NCBI GenBank assembly: GCA_027563935.2
Contig: JANVAS020000231.1
Coordinates: 12,604,001-12,668,000 of the forward strand
Source of the DNA: Costus lasius
Lineage: Eukaryota; Streptophyta; Magnoliopsida; Zingiberales; Costaceae
Direction: 5' to 3'
Length of the DNA: 64,000 bases
The notes beneath the pieces are model-generated. The model made no database searches and was not told the DNA's origin. It saw only the letters and a program-made list of their open reading frames with translations. How positions within the stretch are numbered: the first letter of the stretch is position 1; the number at the start of each line of letters is the position of its first letter. Position numbers and translations under genes: made by a program. Positions 1-11,725 of the stretch are shown here, piece by piece.

Positions 1-641
1 TTTGATTATGTACTTCATTTTGAACTTCTTGGATTTCTCCAAAGTACTTGGGTTGGATAAAGCATATCCACACCTAATGAAGTATACAACACCTCTTAGT
101 ACTTGTTTACATAGGTCCACACACATTGCTGTGTAATAGATCCAACAAGCCACTAACCCTTCCACCCTTTATGGTGAAGGTAGCATCTGTCACATTGTTC
201 CTTTGAACTAGGCTCACATGTATCATAATCCTGAAAGGATAATGATCCCAATAGTCCATGGACCTTTGGATGTGACCATTGTTCTATGGTTCAAGAGACA
301 ATGCTATAAGAGGGTGTTTATTGAATCATTGGATCTGATCTTGTGTTACATATAGAACCACAAACTATTATCAACTGTATCACTTCAATAGAACATCTCA
401 GATTTAAAGAAAATATCATTTATTATTTCAAACTGAAATCCTTCCCAAAAGGAATGATGTTCTAATACATAAGCTGATACATAATAGCAAAGTTCTAGAT
501 AAAGTCTTCAAGGCAGTGAGATGATATCAACAGCAGCATCCAATACTCCGTCCCTGACCCGAGAGTCGATCTCACCAAGCCTAATCGTCCTACTTCTTCT
601 GAGCTCCTGCACATGTAAAACATATGTGAGCCTCACATGCG
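1..641 (-). pseudogene. Element C protease-integrase remnant
   Basis: Read on the minus strand, this continues the protease region cut by element A. Across the insertion, the protease motif region resembling the WVLDTACGVHIC segment of element B can be followed, then a frameshifted VQEL segment, then degraded stretches aligning to the pre-integrase region (an HGLLG segment), and near 150-190 an integrase segment close to SGLLDLLHSNVCGP. Frameshifts and stops are frequent, so no protein can be made. Identification rests on aligning by eye with the intact element B polyprotein. Confidence 0.7.
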
Positions 642-646
642 GTACC
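642..646. repeat. Target site duplication of element A (left copy)
   Basis: GTACC lies directly left of the LTR end TGAAAGTTCC. It matches GTACC at 10900-10904, directly right of the other LTR. Confidence 0.9.
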
Positions 647-2315
647 TGAAAGTTCCCTAAAGGGGGCGAAACCCTAAAGCATGCGCAAACAAAAATTGCA
701 TGGGCGGAATCTAGGGTTTCCTAGGATCGCATGCATGAATATATGATCAACTTGAAGATTGTATAGATCAAAAGAGAGATCATACCAATGCCATTTCTTG
801 GATGGCGTCTTGGAAGCAAGAGGGCGAGCGGCTCTCCTCCAAAGCAATCACACACAAAGATGATTGATCGCCTACTCCTTGTCGATCCTTGTGCTAGCAA
901 GGCTCCAAGGTGTCCTTTTGTGTGGAAGAGAAGAGATGTCTTTCCTTGGCTAACTGGATCTCCTCCTTGGCGTGAAGACTCACCACGAGAGAGAGGCGTC
1001 GAGAGGAAGAGGCGAGAATAGGGGCGATCCCTCGAACGTGAGGCGTGCTACATATTTTGGAAAGCATGACTTCCAAAAATAGTAAACCCTCACACGTTCA
1101 AGTGTTCACGCTTAGTGAACAAATCGCAATGTTCTCCCCTTTGAACCATGCGCTCACTTGATGAGCCGGTTCAATTACATTTGGTTCAAAGACCAAATTA
1201 AGCCAAGCCTTGGTCTAGATCATATAAAACCATAAGGCTCAAGATCTAACCATTCATCTCTTGATGCTCTTGATCTCACCGATCTAGCATCAATTCTCTC
1301 GATCGAAGCTTACCGATCTCAAGCCCTAATCAATCAAACATGATCAGACCAGATCTCACTTACAATCAGAGTTTAAATCCCATTAAACTGAACCAAAACA
1401 ATTCAGTCCACACGATCTGACTCAAGTAAGCCATATCATCAAATTGTGCGACCCTAAGGGTTTCCTTTAAATGTCGGTAACGATAACTTACGTTATCACG
1501 ATCAGTGAGGGGTATCTAGCAACACATCACTGTCTCCCGATATAAAGGAAAGAGTCTTCCAAGACTACACCCAAACCACAGCACAAGTGTGAACCCAAGT
1601 CACTTGACATATGTGTTTCCTTTGCCACTGGATGTTCTTATTGGACAAGTGTGTCAAGCCTGTAATTCCAATATGATGAGAATGATTAGATCAGATGAAC
1701 ATAGTCATCTGGGTATGGCCATACACTTTCTCAATCATCTCATCCAGGGGGCCCCTTCAGAACATCACACTCCAAACAAGGAGACGGCAATCCTATATCT
1801 ATCACTAGTGCCCTAACATGACTCATGCTCATTATCCAAGATAGTCTATAACCATTATGTTTCAAATGATATTGAACTACCTCAAAACAATGCCAATCAT
1901 CATTTAGAAACACAAGTGATCTCAAGTCAGAGGAAATATGCCACTTGTTTGCATATAAGGATTATTCACATTGTGACAAGCAATCGAATATCCTAAGTAG
2001 GGTCTGTCCAGTACATCCAATGTACCCATGAGTCTACATCTTATTCCATGCTCGAAGCATCCTATAAGATTAGAACACATATTAGTCTCAATCATATCAA
2101 GGCTGTCTCATGTTCACCAAGATATCTCGACTAAGGACAATACTGTATGTCAGCCAAGCTGAACAGCATTGAGACATTATTCAGAAGTATACATATTGCA
2201 GCAGATGATGTAACAACCTGAATAACAACCATTGCCTTTATAAACATTAAGTTTATACATGATACTGATATAATCCCAAGGCCTCAAACATTAGCCTTAA
2301 GGGCATACCCCAACA
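647..2315 (-). repeat. Element A 3' LTR
   Basis: On the minus strand it starts TGTTGGGGTATGCCC and ends GGGAACTTTCA. It is the same length as the LTR at 9231-10899 and nearly identical to it. It contains the minus-strand ATGGCATTG followed by GTATGA, which in the 5' LTR is the proposed first coding exon. Short open frames here recur at the same place in the other LTR and are not genes. Confidence 0.95.
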
Positions 2316-2335
2316 ATCTCCCACTTGCACTTAAT
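2316..2335 (-). promoter_or_regulatory. Polypurine tract of element A
   Basis: On the minus strand the sequence AAGTGCAAGTGGGAGAT lies directly before the 3' LTR start and directly after the polyprotein stop. This is the usual position and composition of a copia plus-strand primer. Confidence 0.8.
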
Positions 2336-4180
2336 CTAATGGTTGAGAAATCTCAAACCCATATTATTACAGTGCTTCTCATGCTTCTGCTGCGCCAGAG
2401 GCTTTGTAAGCGGGTCAGCTAGATTGTCATCTGTATGAACCTTGCAGACTTTGATCTCGCCACGATCTATGATCTCCCGGATCAAGTGAAACCTTCTCTG
2501 TATGTGCTTGGACTTCTGGTGCGACCGTGGTTCCTTTGCTTGTGCTATTGCTCCAGTGTTATCACAGAAGATAACCAAAGGATCTGCACTCAAAGGAACA
2601 ACACCAAGTTCCTCAACGAACTTACGAATCCACACTGCCTCCTTGGATGCTTCTGAGGGTGCAACATACTCGGCTTCTGTTGTGGAATCAGCAACAATTG
2701 ACTGTTTGAAACTTTTCCACACCACTGCTCCTCCATTCAAGCTAAAAACATAGCCTGATTGCGATCGGAAATCATCCTGGTCAGATTGGAACGAAGCGTC
2801 AGTATATCCTTCAATACTGAGTTCTTCCTGACCTCCATATATCAAGAACATATCTTTGGTCCTCCGAAGATATTTCAAAATGTTCTTGACCGCAATCCAG
2901 TGTGCCTTACCTGGATTACTTTGGAATCGACTGGTCACGCTTAACCCGTAAGCGACGTCTGGGCTAGTACACAACATCGCATACATAATGGACCCAATAG
3001 CCGAAGCATAAGGCGTATTGTCCATTTCATCTTTCTCAGTCTGTGTTTGTGGACACTGACTCTTTGAAAGATTCAGACCATGTCTGACTGGAAGATATCC
3101 TCTTTTAGAATTTTCTAAATGGAATCTCTCCAAGACTTTATCGATGTAAGTACTCTGGCACAGCCCGAGAAGCCTCTTTGATCTATCTCTGTAGATCTTC
3201 ACACCTAATACATAGGCTGCTTCTCCTAAATCTTTCATTTGGAAACATTTTCTTAACCATGCCTTAACCGCATGTAGTTCAGGAATATCGTTTCCAATGA
3301 TCAAGATATCATCGACGTAGAGGACTAGAAAAGTAATCACGCTCCCACTAAACCTCTTATATACACACGGGTCATCTTCATTCTTGATGAAACCAAATTT
3401 ACAGATTGATTCATCAAAACGAATATTCCAGCTTCTTGATGCTTGTTTAAGTCCATAAATGGACTTCTTTAATTTGCATATTTTATGACGATCCGATGGA
3501 TTAGTGAAACCTTCAGGTTATGTCATATACACATCCTCTTCTAGTTTTCCATTAAGGAAAGTGGTCTTCACGTCCATTTACCAGATCTCATAATCATAAT
3601 ATGCCGCTATCGCAAGAATAATCCGAATAGACTTGAACATGGGTACAGGAGAGAAAGTTTCATCATAATCTATCCCGTAGATTTGTTTGAAACCTTTCGC
3701 AACTAGCCTGCCTTTATAGGTAACCACGTTACCATCCATGTCAATCTTCTTCTTGAAGATCCATTTACAGCCTATAGGGATTACTCCCGGAGGCGGATCA
3801 ACCAAATCCCAAACTTGGTTATCTGACATGGAGTCCATCTCGGCTCGCATAGCTTCAAGCCATCTCGCTGATTCCGGTCCACTGACCGCATCTGCATAAG
3901 TGAGGGGTTCATCATCAATGATGTAGACTCCGTCATAGTGATCAGGCTGTCGACGGATCCTTCCCGATCTTCGCGGTTCCCGTGATATCTGAGCCTCAGG
4001 TTGTTCAGTAACCTGATCTACTGGCTCAGGCTCATCCAACTGTGCTTGACTACTTTGTCCTTCTTCTGGATTCTCATCCAGCTTTATTTCTCTCCCACTG
4101 GCCTCTTGCAGAAGAAATTCCTTCTCAAGAAAAATAGCCGTTCGAGCAACAAATACTTTGTTCTCTTTGGGATCGTAGAA
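2336..4180 (-). pseudogene. Element A polyprotein, C-terminal part (linker, RT, RNase H)
   Basis: This minus-strand frame is the continuation of 5869-7936 after the solo LTR. It holds the integrase-RT linker, the RVT_2-type reverse transcriptase with a complete YVDD catalytic motif (about 3308-3319) and the copia RNase H with its TDASF and ADSTTEAEY segments. Two in-frame TAA codons, at 3578-3580 and 3518-3520, replace CAA codons of element B at the same places, so each is one C-to-T change. Reading frame is otherwise kept to the stop at 2336-2338. Without these two stops and the solo LTR the frame would be whole, so decay is recent. Confidence 0.9.
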
Positions 4181-4185
4181 ATAAT
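4181..4185. repeat. Target site duplication of the solo LTR (left copy)
   Basis: ATAAT precedes the LTR start TGTTGGGG and is repeated at 5864-5868. Confidence 0.9.
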
Positions 4186-5863
4186 TGTTGGGGTATGCCC
4201 TTAAGGCTAATGTTTGAGGCCTTGGGATTGTATCAGTATCATGTAATAAACTCTTATGTTTATAAAGGCATGGTTGTTATTCAGTTTGTTACATTGTCTG
4301 CTGCAATAAGTGTACTTCTGAATAATGTCTCAAAGCTGTTCAGCTAGGCTGACATGCAGTTATGTCCTTAGTCAAGATATCTTGGTGAATATGAGACAGC
4401 CTTGATATGATTGAGACTAATATGTGTTCTAATCTTATAGGATGCTTCGAGCATGGAATAAGATGTAGACTCATGGGTACATTGGATGTACTGGACAGAC
4501 CCTACTAGGATATTCAATTGCTTGTCACAATGTGAATAATCCTTGATTGCAACAAGTGGCACATTTCCTCTAACTTGAGATCACTTGTGTTTCTAAATGA
4601 TGATTGTCATTGTTTTGAGGTAGTTCAATATCATTTGAAACATAATGATTATAGACTATCTTGGATGGTGAGCTTGAGTCAGGTTAGGGCACTAGTGATA
4701 GATAAAGGATTGCCGTCTCCTTAATTGGAGTATGATGTTCTAAAGGGGCCCCCCTCTGTATGAGATGATTGAGAAAGTGTATGGCCATACCCAGATGACA
4801 GTGTTCATCTGATCTAATCATGCTCATCATATTGGAGCTACAGGCTTGACACGCTTGTCCAATAAGAACATCCAGTGGCAAAGGAAATTTGCATGCCTTG
4901 TGAATTGAATTCACACTTGTGCTGTGGTTTGGGTGTAGTCTTGGAAGACTCTTTCCTCTATATCGGGAGACAGTGATGTGTTGCTAGATACCCCTCACTG
5001 ATCCTGATAACGTAAGTTATCGTTACCGACAATTAAAGGAAACCCTTAGGGTCGCACAATTTGATGATATGGCTTACTTAAGTCAGATCGTGTGGACTGA
5101 ATTGTTTGGGTTCAGTTTAAAGGGATTTAATCTCTGATTGTAAGTGAGATCCAGTCTGATCATGTTTGATTGATAAGGGCTTGAGATCGGTAAGCTTCGA
5201 TTGAGAGAATGGATGCTAGATCGGTGAGATCAGGAGCATCAAGAGATGAACGGTCAGATCTTAAGCCTTAGGGGTTTTTGTTATGATCTGGACTAGTTGC
5301 TTGGTTTATTTGGTTATTGAACCAAATCGATTTGAACCAGCTCATTGGGTGAGCGCATGGTTCAAGTAAAGAGGCATTGGCGATTGGGGTAATGCATGGT
5401 CGCATGAACGTTGAGACATTGCTATTTTTAGATAGCATGTTCTCTAACGTGACCACATCTCACGTTCACGCCAAGAGAACTTCTCTCTCGCCTTTCCCCA
5501 CTTACTCTCGAGAGGGCATTCGTGTGTGACGAGTCTTGGACGCCTTGGAGAGTCATTTGGCAAAGCAAGCAAAGCTTCATCCATCCCTTCCATTCGATCA
5601 AAGACACCTCTTGGAACCTTGCTAGCACAAGGAGCACCAAGGAAGTGAGCGCATCCTCATTCTTGTGTGCGCATCATTTGGAGGAGATCTCTCTTGCTCT
5701 CTCTTTCCAAGACGCCATCCAACACATGGCTTCGGTATGAATTCTTTTCATGTTGTTAAGTTGATCATATTGCATGCGATGATACTAAGAAACCCACTCC
5801 GCTGCTTTAGAAGAAATTTTTCATGCGCCTATCTAGGGTTTCGCCACCTTGTTAGGACTTTCA
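4186..5863 (+). mobile_element. Solo LTR of the same copia family, inside element A
   Basis: This is a single 1678-bp LTR that starts TGTTGGGGTATGCCC and ends GGACTTTCA, flanked by perfect ATAAT duplications, with no internal region. It lies on the plus strand, opposite to its host element A, and interrupts A's integrase coding sequence. It also carries the ATGGCTTCG-GTATGA segment, so the proposed LTR exon and splice donor are conserved in this third family member. A solo LTR normally results from recombination between the two LTRs of a full element. Confidence 0.95.
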
Positions 5864-5868
5864 ATAAT
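5864..5868. repeat. Target site duplication of the solo LTR (right copy)
   Basis: ATAAT follows the LTR end GGACTTTCA and matches 4181-4185. Confidence 0.9.
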
Positions 5869-7936
5869 AACCCTTAGTTTCCTTAGGATAATCGACAAAG
5901 ATACATTTATCAGATCTGCTCTCCAGTTTCCCAGAGGCGAGCTTTTTGACATAAGCCTCGCAACCCCAGATCTTAATAAATGTCAAGCTCGGCTGTTTCC
6001 CATACCATAACTCATATGGAGTCTTTGAAACGGCCTTGGATGGCACTCGGTTTAGTACCTTTGCAGCTGTTTCCAGTGCAAATCCCCAAAAGGAGTAAGG
6101 TAGAGTAGCCTGACTCATCATAGAACGAACCATATCCAGTAATGTTCTATTTCTCCTCTCGGACACACCATTCCATTGCGGTGTTCCTGGCGGAGTGAGC
6201 TGTGAGATAATCCCACACTCCTTCAGATAGTCAGTAAACTCATGACTCAAGTATTCTCCACCTCGATCTGAACGAAGTGCCTTGATATTTCGGCCTAGCT
6301 GATTCTGTACTTCATTCTTGAACTCTTTGAACTTGTCAAAAGATTCACTTTTATGTCTCATTAGATAGACATAACCATACCTACTGAAATCATCAGTAAA
6401 GGTAATGAAGTATGAATAGCCACCTCTGGCATGTTTACTAAATGGCCCACACACATCACTGTGAATGAGGTCAAGTAAACCTGAAGCCCTTTGACCTTTA
6501 TTAGAAAAAGGAGACTTCGTCATTTTACCCATTAAACAAGCTTTGCATGTATCAAGCTCCTCATAGGAGAATGATCCCAGCAGTCCATGATCATGCAACC
6601 GCTTAATGCGCTTCTTGTTAATGTGGCCTAAACGACTATGCCATAACAAGGTGCTGTCATCAGCATACTTGGCTTTCTTAATATCAATCTGTTGTATAGA
6701 ACATTCCATGTCCAACATGAATAACCCATTGTTAATTGACCCAGTAGCATAAACAATATTATCAAAAGAAATATAACACTTTGAAATTTTGCATTCAAAG
6801 GAAAACCCTTTCCTGACAAGAGCAGGAATAGAGATAATATTCTTAGTTATGCTCGGTACAAAATAACAATTGTCCAGTTCTAATACAAGACCAGATGGTA
6901 AAGAGATGTGATATTCTCCTACAGCAACAGCAGCAACCCGTGCCCCGTTTCCTACTCGTAGGTCCACCTCATGCTGTCCCACCTGTCTTCTTCTCTTGAG
7001 TTCCTGTACATTTGAACAAATGTGAACTCCACATGCAGTGTCCAACACCCATGAAATAGAAGAAGAAGATACCATGACTTCAGTCACGAAAATACCTGAG
7101 CCAGAAGCGAAAGGGTTTCTTCCCTTCTTATCTCCTTGGAGCGCTTTACAGTCCTTTTTCCAGTGACCCAACTGGCCACAATGGAAACATCTGTATTCCT
7201 TTGACCGCTTAATATTTTGCTTTAGAGCCTTGTTGTAGCTCTTGATAGGGGCTTTGCCCTTCTTCCCCTTCTTCTTGTTCCTAGAAGGAACCATTAGGAC
7301 AGAGGATGAAGGCGTTCCCTTCTCACGAGACTGAGTCTGCTCTGTAGTCAAGAGCATGTTCAGTAACTCTACCGGCGTACAGTCGATCTTGTTCATATTA
7401 AAATTAATAATGAATGGATCGAAAGAGGCTGGGAGAGACTGCAGGATGATGTCTACAACAAGCTCCTGATTGATGGTGTGTCCCAGTTTCACTAGAGCCT
7501 CCTTGTACCCAATCATCTTGAGTACGTGAGCTCCCACTGGACTCCCTTCAGTCAGTTTGCTCTGAAAGAAAAGTTTCGTCAAGTTATAGCGTTCAGTCCT
7601 TGCCTGTGCAGCATACAGCATCTTGAGATTTGCTATAATTTCAATAGCAGATAAATCTTCATGCTGACGCTGCAGCTGTGGCGTCATAGACGCTAGCATA
7701 AGGCAAGCGACATCAATGCTATCATTGACATGCTTTTCATAAGCTTCCCGAACCGCCCTTGCGGCGTTCGCAGCGGGTTGAGGCGGTATTGTCGTCTCGA
7801 GGACATACAATTTCCTCTCAGCCTTAAGAACAATCTTAAGGTGTCCGTACCAGTCTGAGAAGTTTGGCCCAGCAAACTTCTCCCTTTCTAGTAAGGATCG
7901 CACATTGAACGCTGTGGTGTTTGTTGCTGCAGTAAT
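5869..7936 (-). pseudogene. Element A polyprotein, N-terminal part (gag, protease, integrase)
   Basis: The minus-strand frame is open from the proposed splice acceptor to the solo LTR junction. It has a copia gag (EREKFAGPNFSDW near the start), a zinc knuckle CFHCGQLGHWKKDC with canonical spacing, the protease DTACG segment, the pre-integrase HHCC region and an integrase core with its D, D, E residues (HSDVCGP, TFTDDFSRYG, NGVSERRNRT). There is no ATG at the beginning of this frame: the codon that is ATG in element B is ACA here. The start therefore seems to come from the LTR exon at 9370-9378 by splicing. One conserved glycine after the integrase core is aspartate. Confidence 0.9.
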
Positions 7937-9369
7937 CTACAACATTGCAAGAACAGCAAGGTCAGTATCAATGTTAGAATCAATTCAGGACTTAAGAATG
8001 ATTCTTTTCTCACTATTTTATCTGGCTGAAAAATCCAGCAAAACAGCCCGAAAGAGTAAAACTCTTTTAGTGAGATGGGATCCAGATTTCATACTTGGTC
8101 TCCGCGTCCCGCTCAGGCGAGATAAGATGCACAGAGAGTACAAGCACTAATCTCTGGTAGGCAATCCCTGCCAATCGCCAACCCGTGCGATTCCCCTTCA
8201 TCTGGGCAATCCAGCAGACTGTGCCAACTGAGTTGGTACAACACAGTCTCTGATCCCACAGATGGCTGCCTCCATATAGCTACCAATCCTAGAGTCGAAC
8301 CCTAGACCTCCCACTGGTGAAGCCACTTGCTGCATGCGCCTCTGCCAAGTGTGCTCTGTGCTCATGTCTGATTAAATTACATTTTAATCTATCTAGACAT
8401 GATTGACACGCAGGTCAATTACACTTTATAAATTAATTAAAATGTGATGCGCAGATCACAATAATAATTTACAATAATCATCCAGGCACGCAGGCCCCAG
8501 CACAGCACACATTAAATTTAGGCAGCCCACATAAGATTAAATAGACAATCATTCATGTTATACAAACATCATGTGATCCAATCAAGAAAATAAAATTTTT
8601 CAAAAAACCCATTGGCTTCATTTTATTTCCTTATGTGCCCTACTACCTTACAACGGTCCATTAATAGGGATCCACTCATCAGACCTAGTCAGACCCACTG
8701 CCCTTGCATGCACCAAGTCATAACCGACTTGAGTCGACCTCATGGTCAACAATGCATGCGTTAAGGGCTGAACGTCCCTCATGAGTTCTGGCAAGCGGGT
8801 GTGACCCCGGGCCTTAATCATGAGCGTTCATCGGTTGTCTCAATCAGACATCGCTACACGCCTTTCAGCAGTCGACCTATAGCCACCTCATGCTTGCGCA
8901 TAGGTGCCATCTGGTCGACCCATCTAGGCTGTCAGATAGTCTGATCAGACTGTTGGGTCTTGACAGGACGATGACTTCAACCCTAATAACCCGTCTAAGT
9001 TTGAAAGTAGGCGCTTAGATCTAATGGATGCGCGCAAGTAAAAGAGTTTGATCAAAAACTACAACATGCGCCAACAATATACATGCGCCAATGTAAAACA
9101 TACATCATATTTTCGCATGATCATCTATCATGTGTTTTCGCATGTCATTTAGATCTATTCATAAGCGCAAACAAGGATCACAAAAACAAGCAATCATATG
9201 ATTCATACTTGAACTCGCTTTGATACCAATTGAAAGTTCCCTAAAGGGGGCGAAACCCTAAAGCATGCGCAAACAAAAATTGCATGGGCGGAATCTAGGG
9301 TTTCCTAGGATCGCATGCATGAATATATGATCAACTTGAAGATTGTATAGATCAAAAGAGAGATCATAC
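7937..9369 (-). other. Proposed leader intron of element A
   Basis: On the minus strand the donor GTATGA begins at 9369, right after ATGGCATTG in the 5' LTR, and the acceptor TTGTAG ends at 7937. Joining gives an in-frame N-terminus M-A-L-I-T-A-A-T before the gag frame. The intron of about 1.4 kb includes the LTR 3' end, the primer binding site and the leader. It is inferred from sequence; no transcript data are available. Confidence 0.6.
9217..9228 (-). promoter_or_regulatory. Primer binding site of element A (tRNA-Met type)
   Basis: The minus strand reads TGGTATCAAAGC two bases after the LTR end. It is one base different from the TGGTATCAGAGC of elements B and C, which matches initiator tRNA-Met. 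Confidence 0.8.
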
Positions 9370-10899
9370 CAATGCCATTTCTTGGATGGCGTCTTGGAAG
9401 CAAGAGGGCGAGCGGCTCTCCTCCAAAGCAATCACACACAAAGATGATTGATCGCCTACTCCTTGTCGATCCTTGTGCTAGCAAGGCTCCAAGGTGTCCT
9501 TTTGTGTGGAAGAGAAGAGATGTCTTTCCTTGGCTAACTGGATCTCCTCCTTGGCGTGAAGACTCACCACGAGAGAGAGGCGTCGAGAGGAAGAGGCGAG
9601 AATAGGGGCGATCCCTCGAACGTGAGGCGTGCTACATATTTTGGAAAGCATGACTTCCAAAAATAGTAAACCCTCACATGTTCAAGTGTTCACGCTTAGT
9701 GAACAAATCGCAATGTTCTCCCCTTTGAACCATGCGCTCACTTGATGAGCCGGTTCAATTACATTTGGTTCAAAGACCAAATTAAGCCAAGCCTTGGTCT
9801 AGATCATATAAAACCATAAGGCTCAAGATCTAACCATTCATCTATTGATGCTCTTGATCTCACCGATCTAGCATCAATTCTCTCGATCGAAGCTTACCGA
9901 TCTCAAGCCCTAATCAATCAAACATGATCAGACCAGATCTCACTTACAATCAGAGTTTAAATCCCATTAAACTGAACCAAAACAATTCAGTCCACACGAT
10001 CTGACTCAAGTAAGCCATATCATCAAATTGTGCGACCCTAAGGGTTTCCTTTAAATGTCGGTAACGATAACTTACGTTATCACGATCAGTGAGGGGTATC
10101 TAGCAACACATCACTGTCTCCCGATATAAAGGAAAGAGTCTTCCAAGACTACACCCAAACCACAGCACAAGTGTGAACCCAAGTCACTTGACATATGTGT
10201 TTCCTTTGCCACTGGATGTTCTTATTGGACAAGTATGTCAAGCCTGTAATTCCAATATGATGAGAATGATTAGATCAGATGAACATAGTCATCTGGGTAT
10301 GGCCATACACTTTCTCAATCATCTCATCCAGGGGGCCCCTTCAGAACATCACACTCCAAACAAGGAGACGGCAATCCTATATCTATCACTAGTGCCCTAA
10401 CATGACTCATGCTCATTATCCAAGATAGTCTATAACCATTATGTTTCAAATGATATTGAACTACCTCAAAACAATGCCAATCATCATTTAGAAACACAAG
10501 TGATCTCAAGTCAGAGGAAATATGCCACTTGTTTGCATATAAGGATTATTCACATTGTGACAAGCAATCGAATATCCTAAGTAGGGTCTGTCCAGTACAT
10601 CCAATGTACCCATGAGTCTACATCTTATTCCATGCTCGAAGCATCCTATAAGATTAGAACACATATTAGTCTCAATCATATCAAGGCTATCTCATGTTCA
10701 CCAAGATATCTCGACTAAGGACAATACTGCATGTCAGCCAAGTTGAACAGCATTAAGACATTATTCAGAAGTATACATATTGCAGCAGATGATGTAACAA
10801 CCTGAATAACAACCATTGCCTTTATAAACATTAAGTTTATACATGATACTGATATAATCCCAAGGCCTCAAACATTAGCCTTAAGGGCATACCCCAACA
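9231..10899 (-). repeat. Element A 5' LTR
   Basis: This LTR is 1669 bp and nearly identical to 647-2315, with about seven substitutions and no length change by eye. On the minus strand it starts TGTTGGGG at 10899 and ends ACTTTCA at 9231. The proposed coding exon ATGGCATTG lies at 9370-9378, about 150 bp before the LTR 3' end, followed by a GT donor. Confidence 0.95.
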
Positions 10900-10904
10900 G
10901 TACC
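10900..10904. repeat. Target site duplication of element A (right copy)
   Basis: GTACC follows the LTR end at 10899 and matches 642-646. Confidence 0.9.
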
Positions 10905-11455
10905 CAGTACCCATGAATAAGAAGTAGACATAAAGACCTCGGTAACACAATACCTGAAGCGGATGGATTACATCCCTTCTTCTTTGCCATGCTCTTCTTG
11001 GCCATTAATCCTCTTCGAAATACCCATGCATTCCCAGTCTTCCGAAGTATTAGCTTCGAAGATACAGAACCATGGTCATTCTCAGATTTAGGCATACACT
11101 CTGAAGATCCAACAGAACTCTCCTGATCTTTGTCTATAGAGCATGGTGTGAAGAGACCTTTGAGATGTATGATAAGATCATAAATCTCCATCTCATCACA
11201 CTCAACTTTGACCTCTGGGGTCATGCACTCTAAGACAAGAGCAGTGTACTGTTCGTTATCTTCACAATGTTCAAGATAGACATTCCACTCCCACTCAGTA
11301 GTGAAATACACACTGGGCTGGGATGGAGGTCTTTCAAGAAGATGCACCTTATTCTCTTGTTCCAGTATCTTGGACAAAATCTTGAACCAATTTGTCCAAT
11401 TTGTCCCATCCAATTTATTTTTATAAAGTTTCAATCTTAGATCAGGAGATGTCAT
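10905..11455 (-). pseudogene. Element C gag remnant
   Basis: The minus strand opens with ATG at 11455, directly after a splice-acceptor-like TTGCTTATTGTAG. The predicted protein begins with a copia gag fold segment (KLDGTNWTNWF, then a CMTPEV segment) and runs into a KKGCNPSASG stretch equivalent to the region after the zinc knuckle in elements A and B. The zinc knuckle and roughly a hundred gag residues are missing, and the frame shifts before the protease. The remnant is then cut by element A. It is either a decayed autonomous gag or part of a non-autonomous derivative. Confidence 0.75.
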
Positions 11456-11720
11456 CTACAATAAGCAAATAAGTAAAATAAGTACTATGATAAAGCATTT
11501 AACAAAGACTTTAAATTTAAATGCTATGCTCCCACTACTTCCAAAACAAGTTGAGAACTCTCAAACTCAACATGGAAATAAGTGAGTAGAATCCTAATTT
11601 CACATGAGGTCTCTGCGACTCACGAGGGTGAGTTAGGATGCACAGAGAGTCTAAGCTTCCTTAGGTAGGCATGCCAGCCAATTGTGCCGCGCATAACTCC
11701 TCTTAGTTAAGACAAACTAG
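11456..11720 (-). other. Element C leader, part next to gag
   Basis: This is non-coding leader of element C. It shares the segment GATGCACAGAGAGT and the following GGTAGGCA-type text with the leaders of A and B, which supports common descent. Element B is inserted at its far end. Confidence 0.6.
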
Positions 11721-11725
11721 GCGTC
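11721..11725. repeat. Target site duplication of element B (left copy)
   Basis: GCGTC precedes the LTR start TGTTGGGG and is repeated at 20712-20716. Confidence 0.9.

Larger units (their letters stand above)
647..10899 (-). mobile_element. Ty1/copia element A, complete ends, minus strand
   Basis: This is a 10.25-kb copia element on the minus strand with two 1669-bp LTRs (647-2315 and 9231-10899) and a GTACC target duplication. Internally it has a tRNA-Met primer binding site, a long leader, a gag-protease-integrase-RT-RNase H frame and a polypurine tract. The two LTRs differ at about seven positions by eye, so insertion is recent. The element is dead by insertion of a solo LTR at 4186-5863 within the coding frame and by two nonsense codons. 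It is inserted in the protease region of the older element C. Confidence 0.95.

Noticed and set aside
788..1021. A 77-codon open frame present identically at 9372-9605
   Set aside because: Both copies are the same segment of the two LTRs of element A; no domain and no reason to call a gene.
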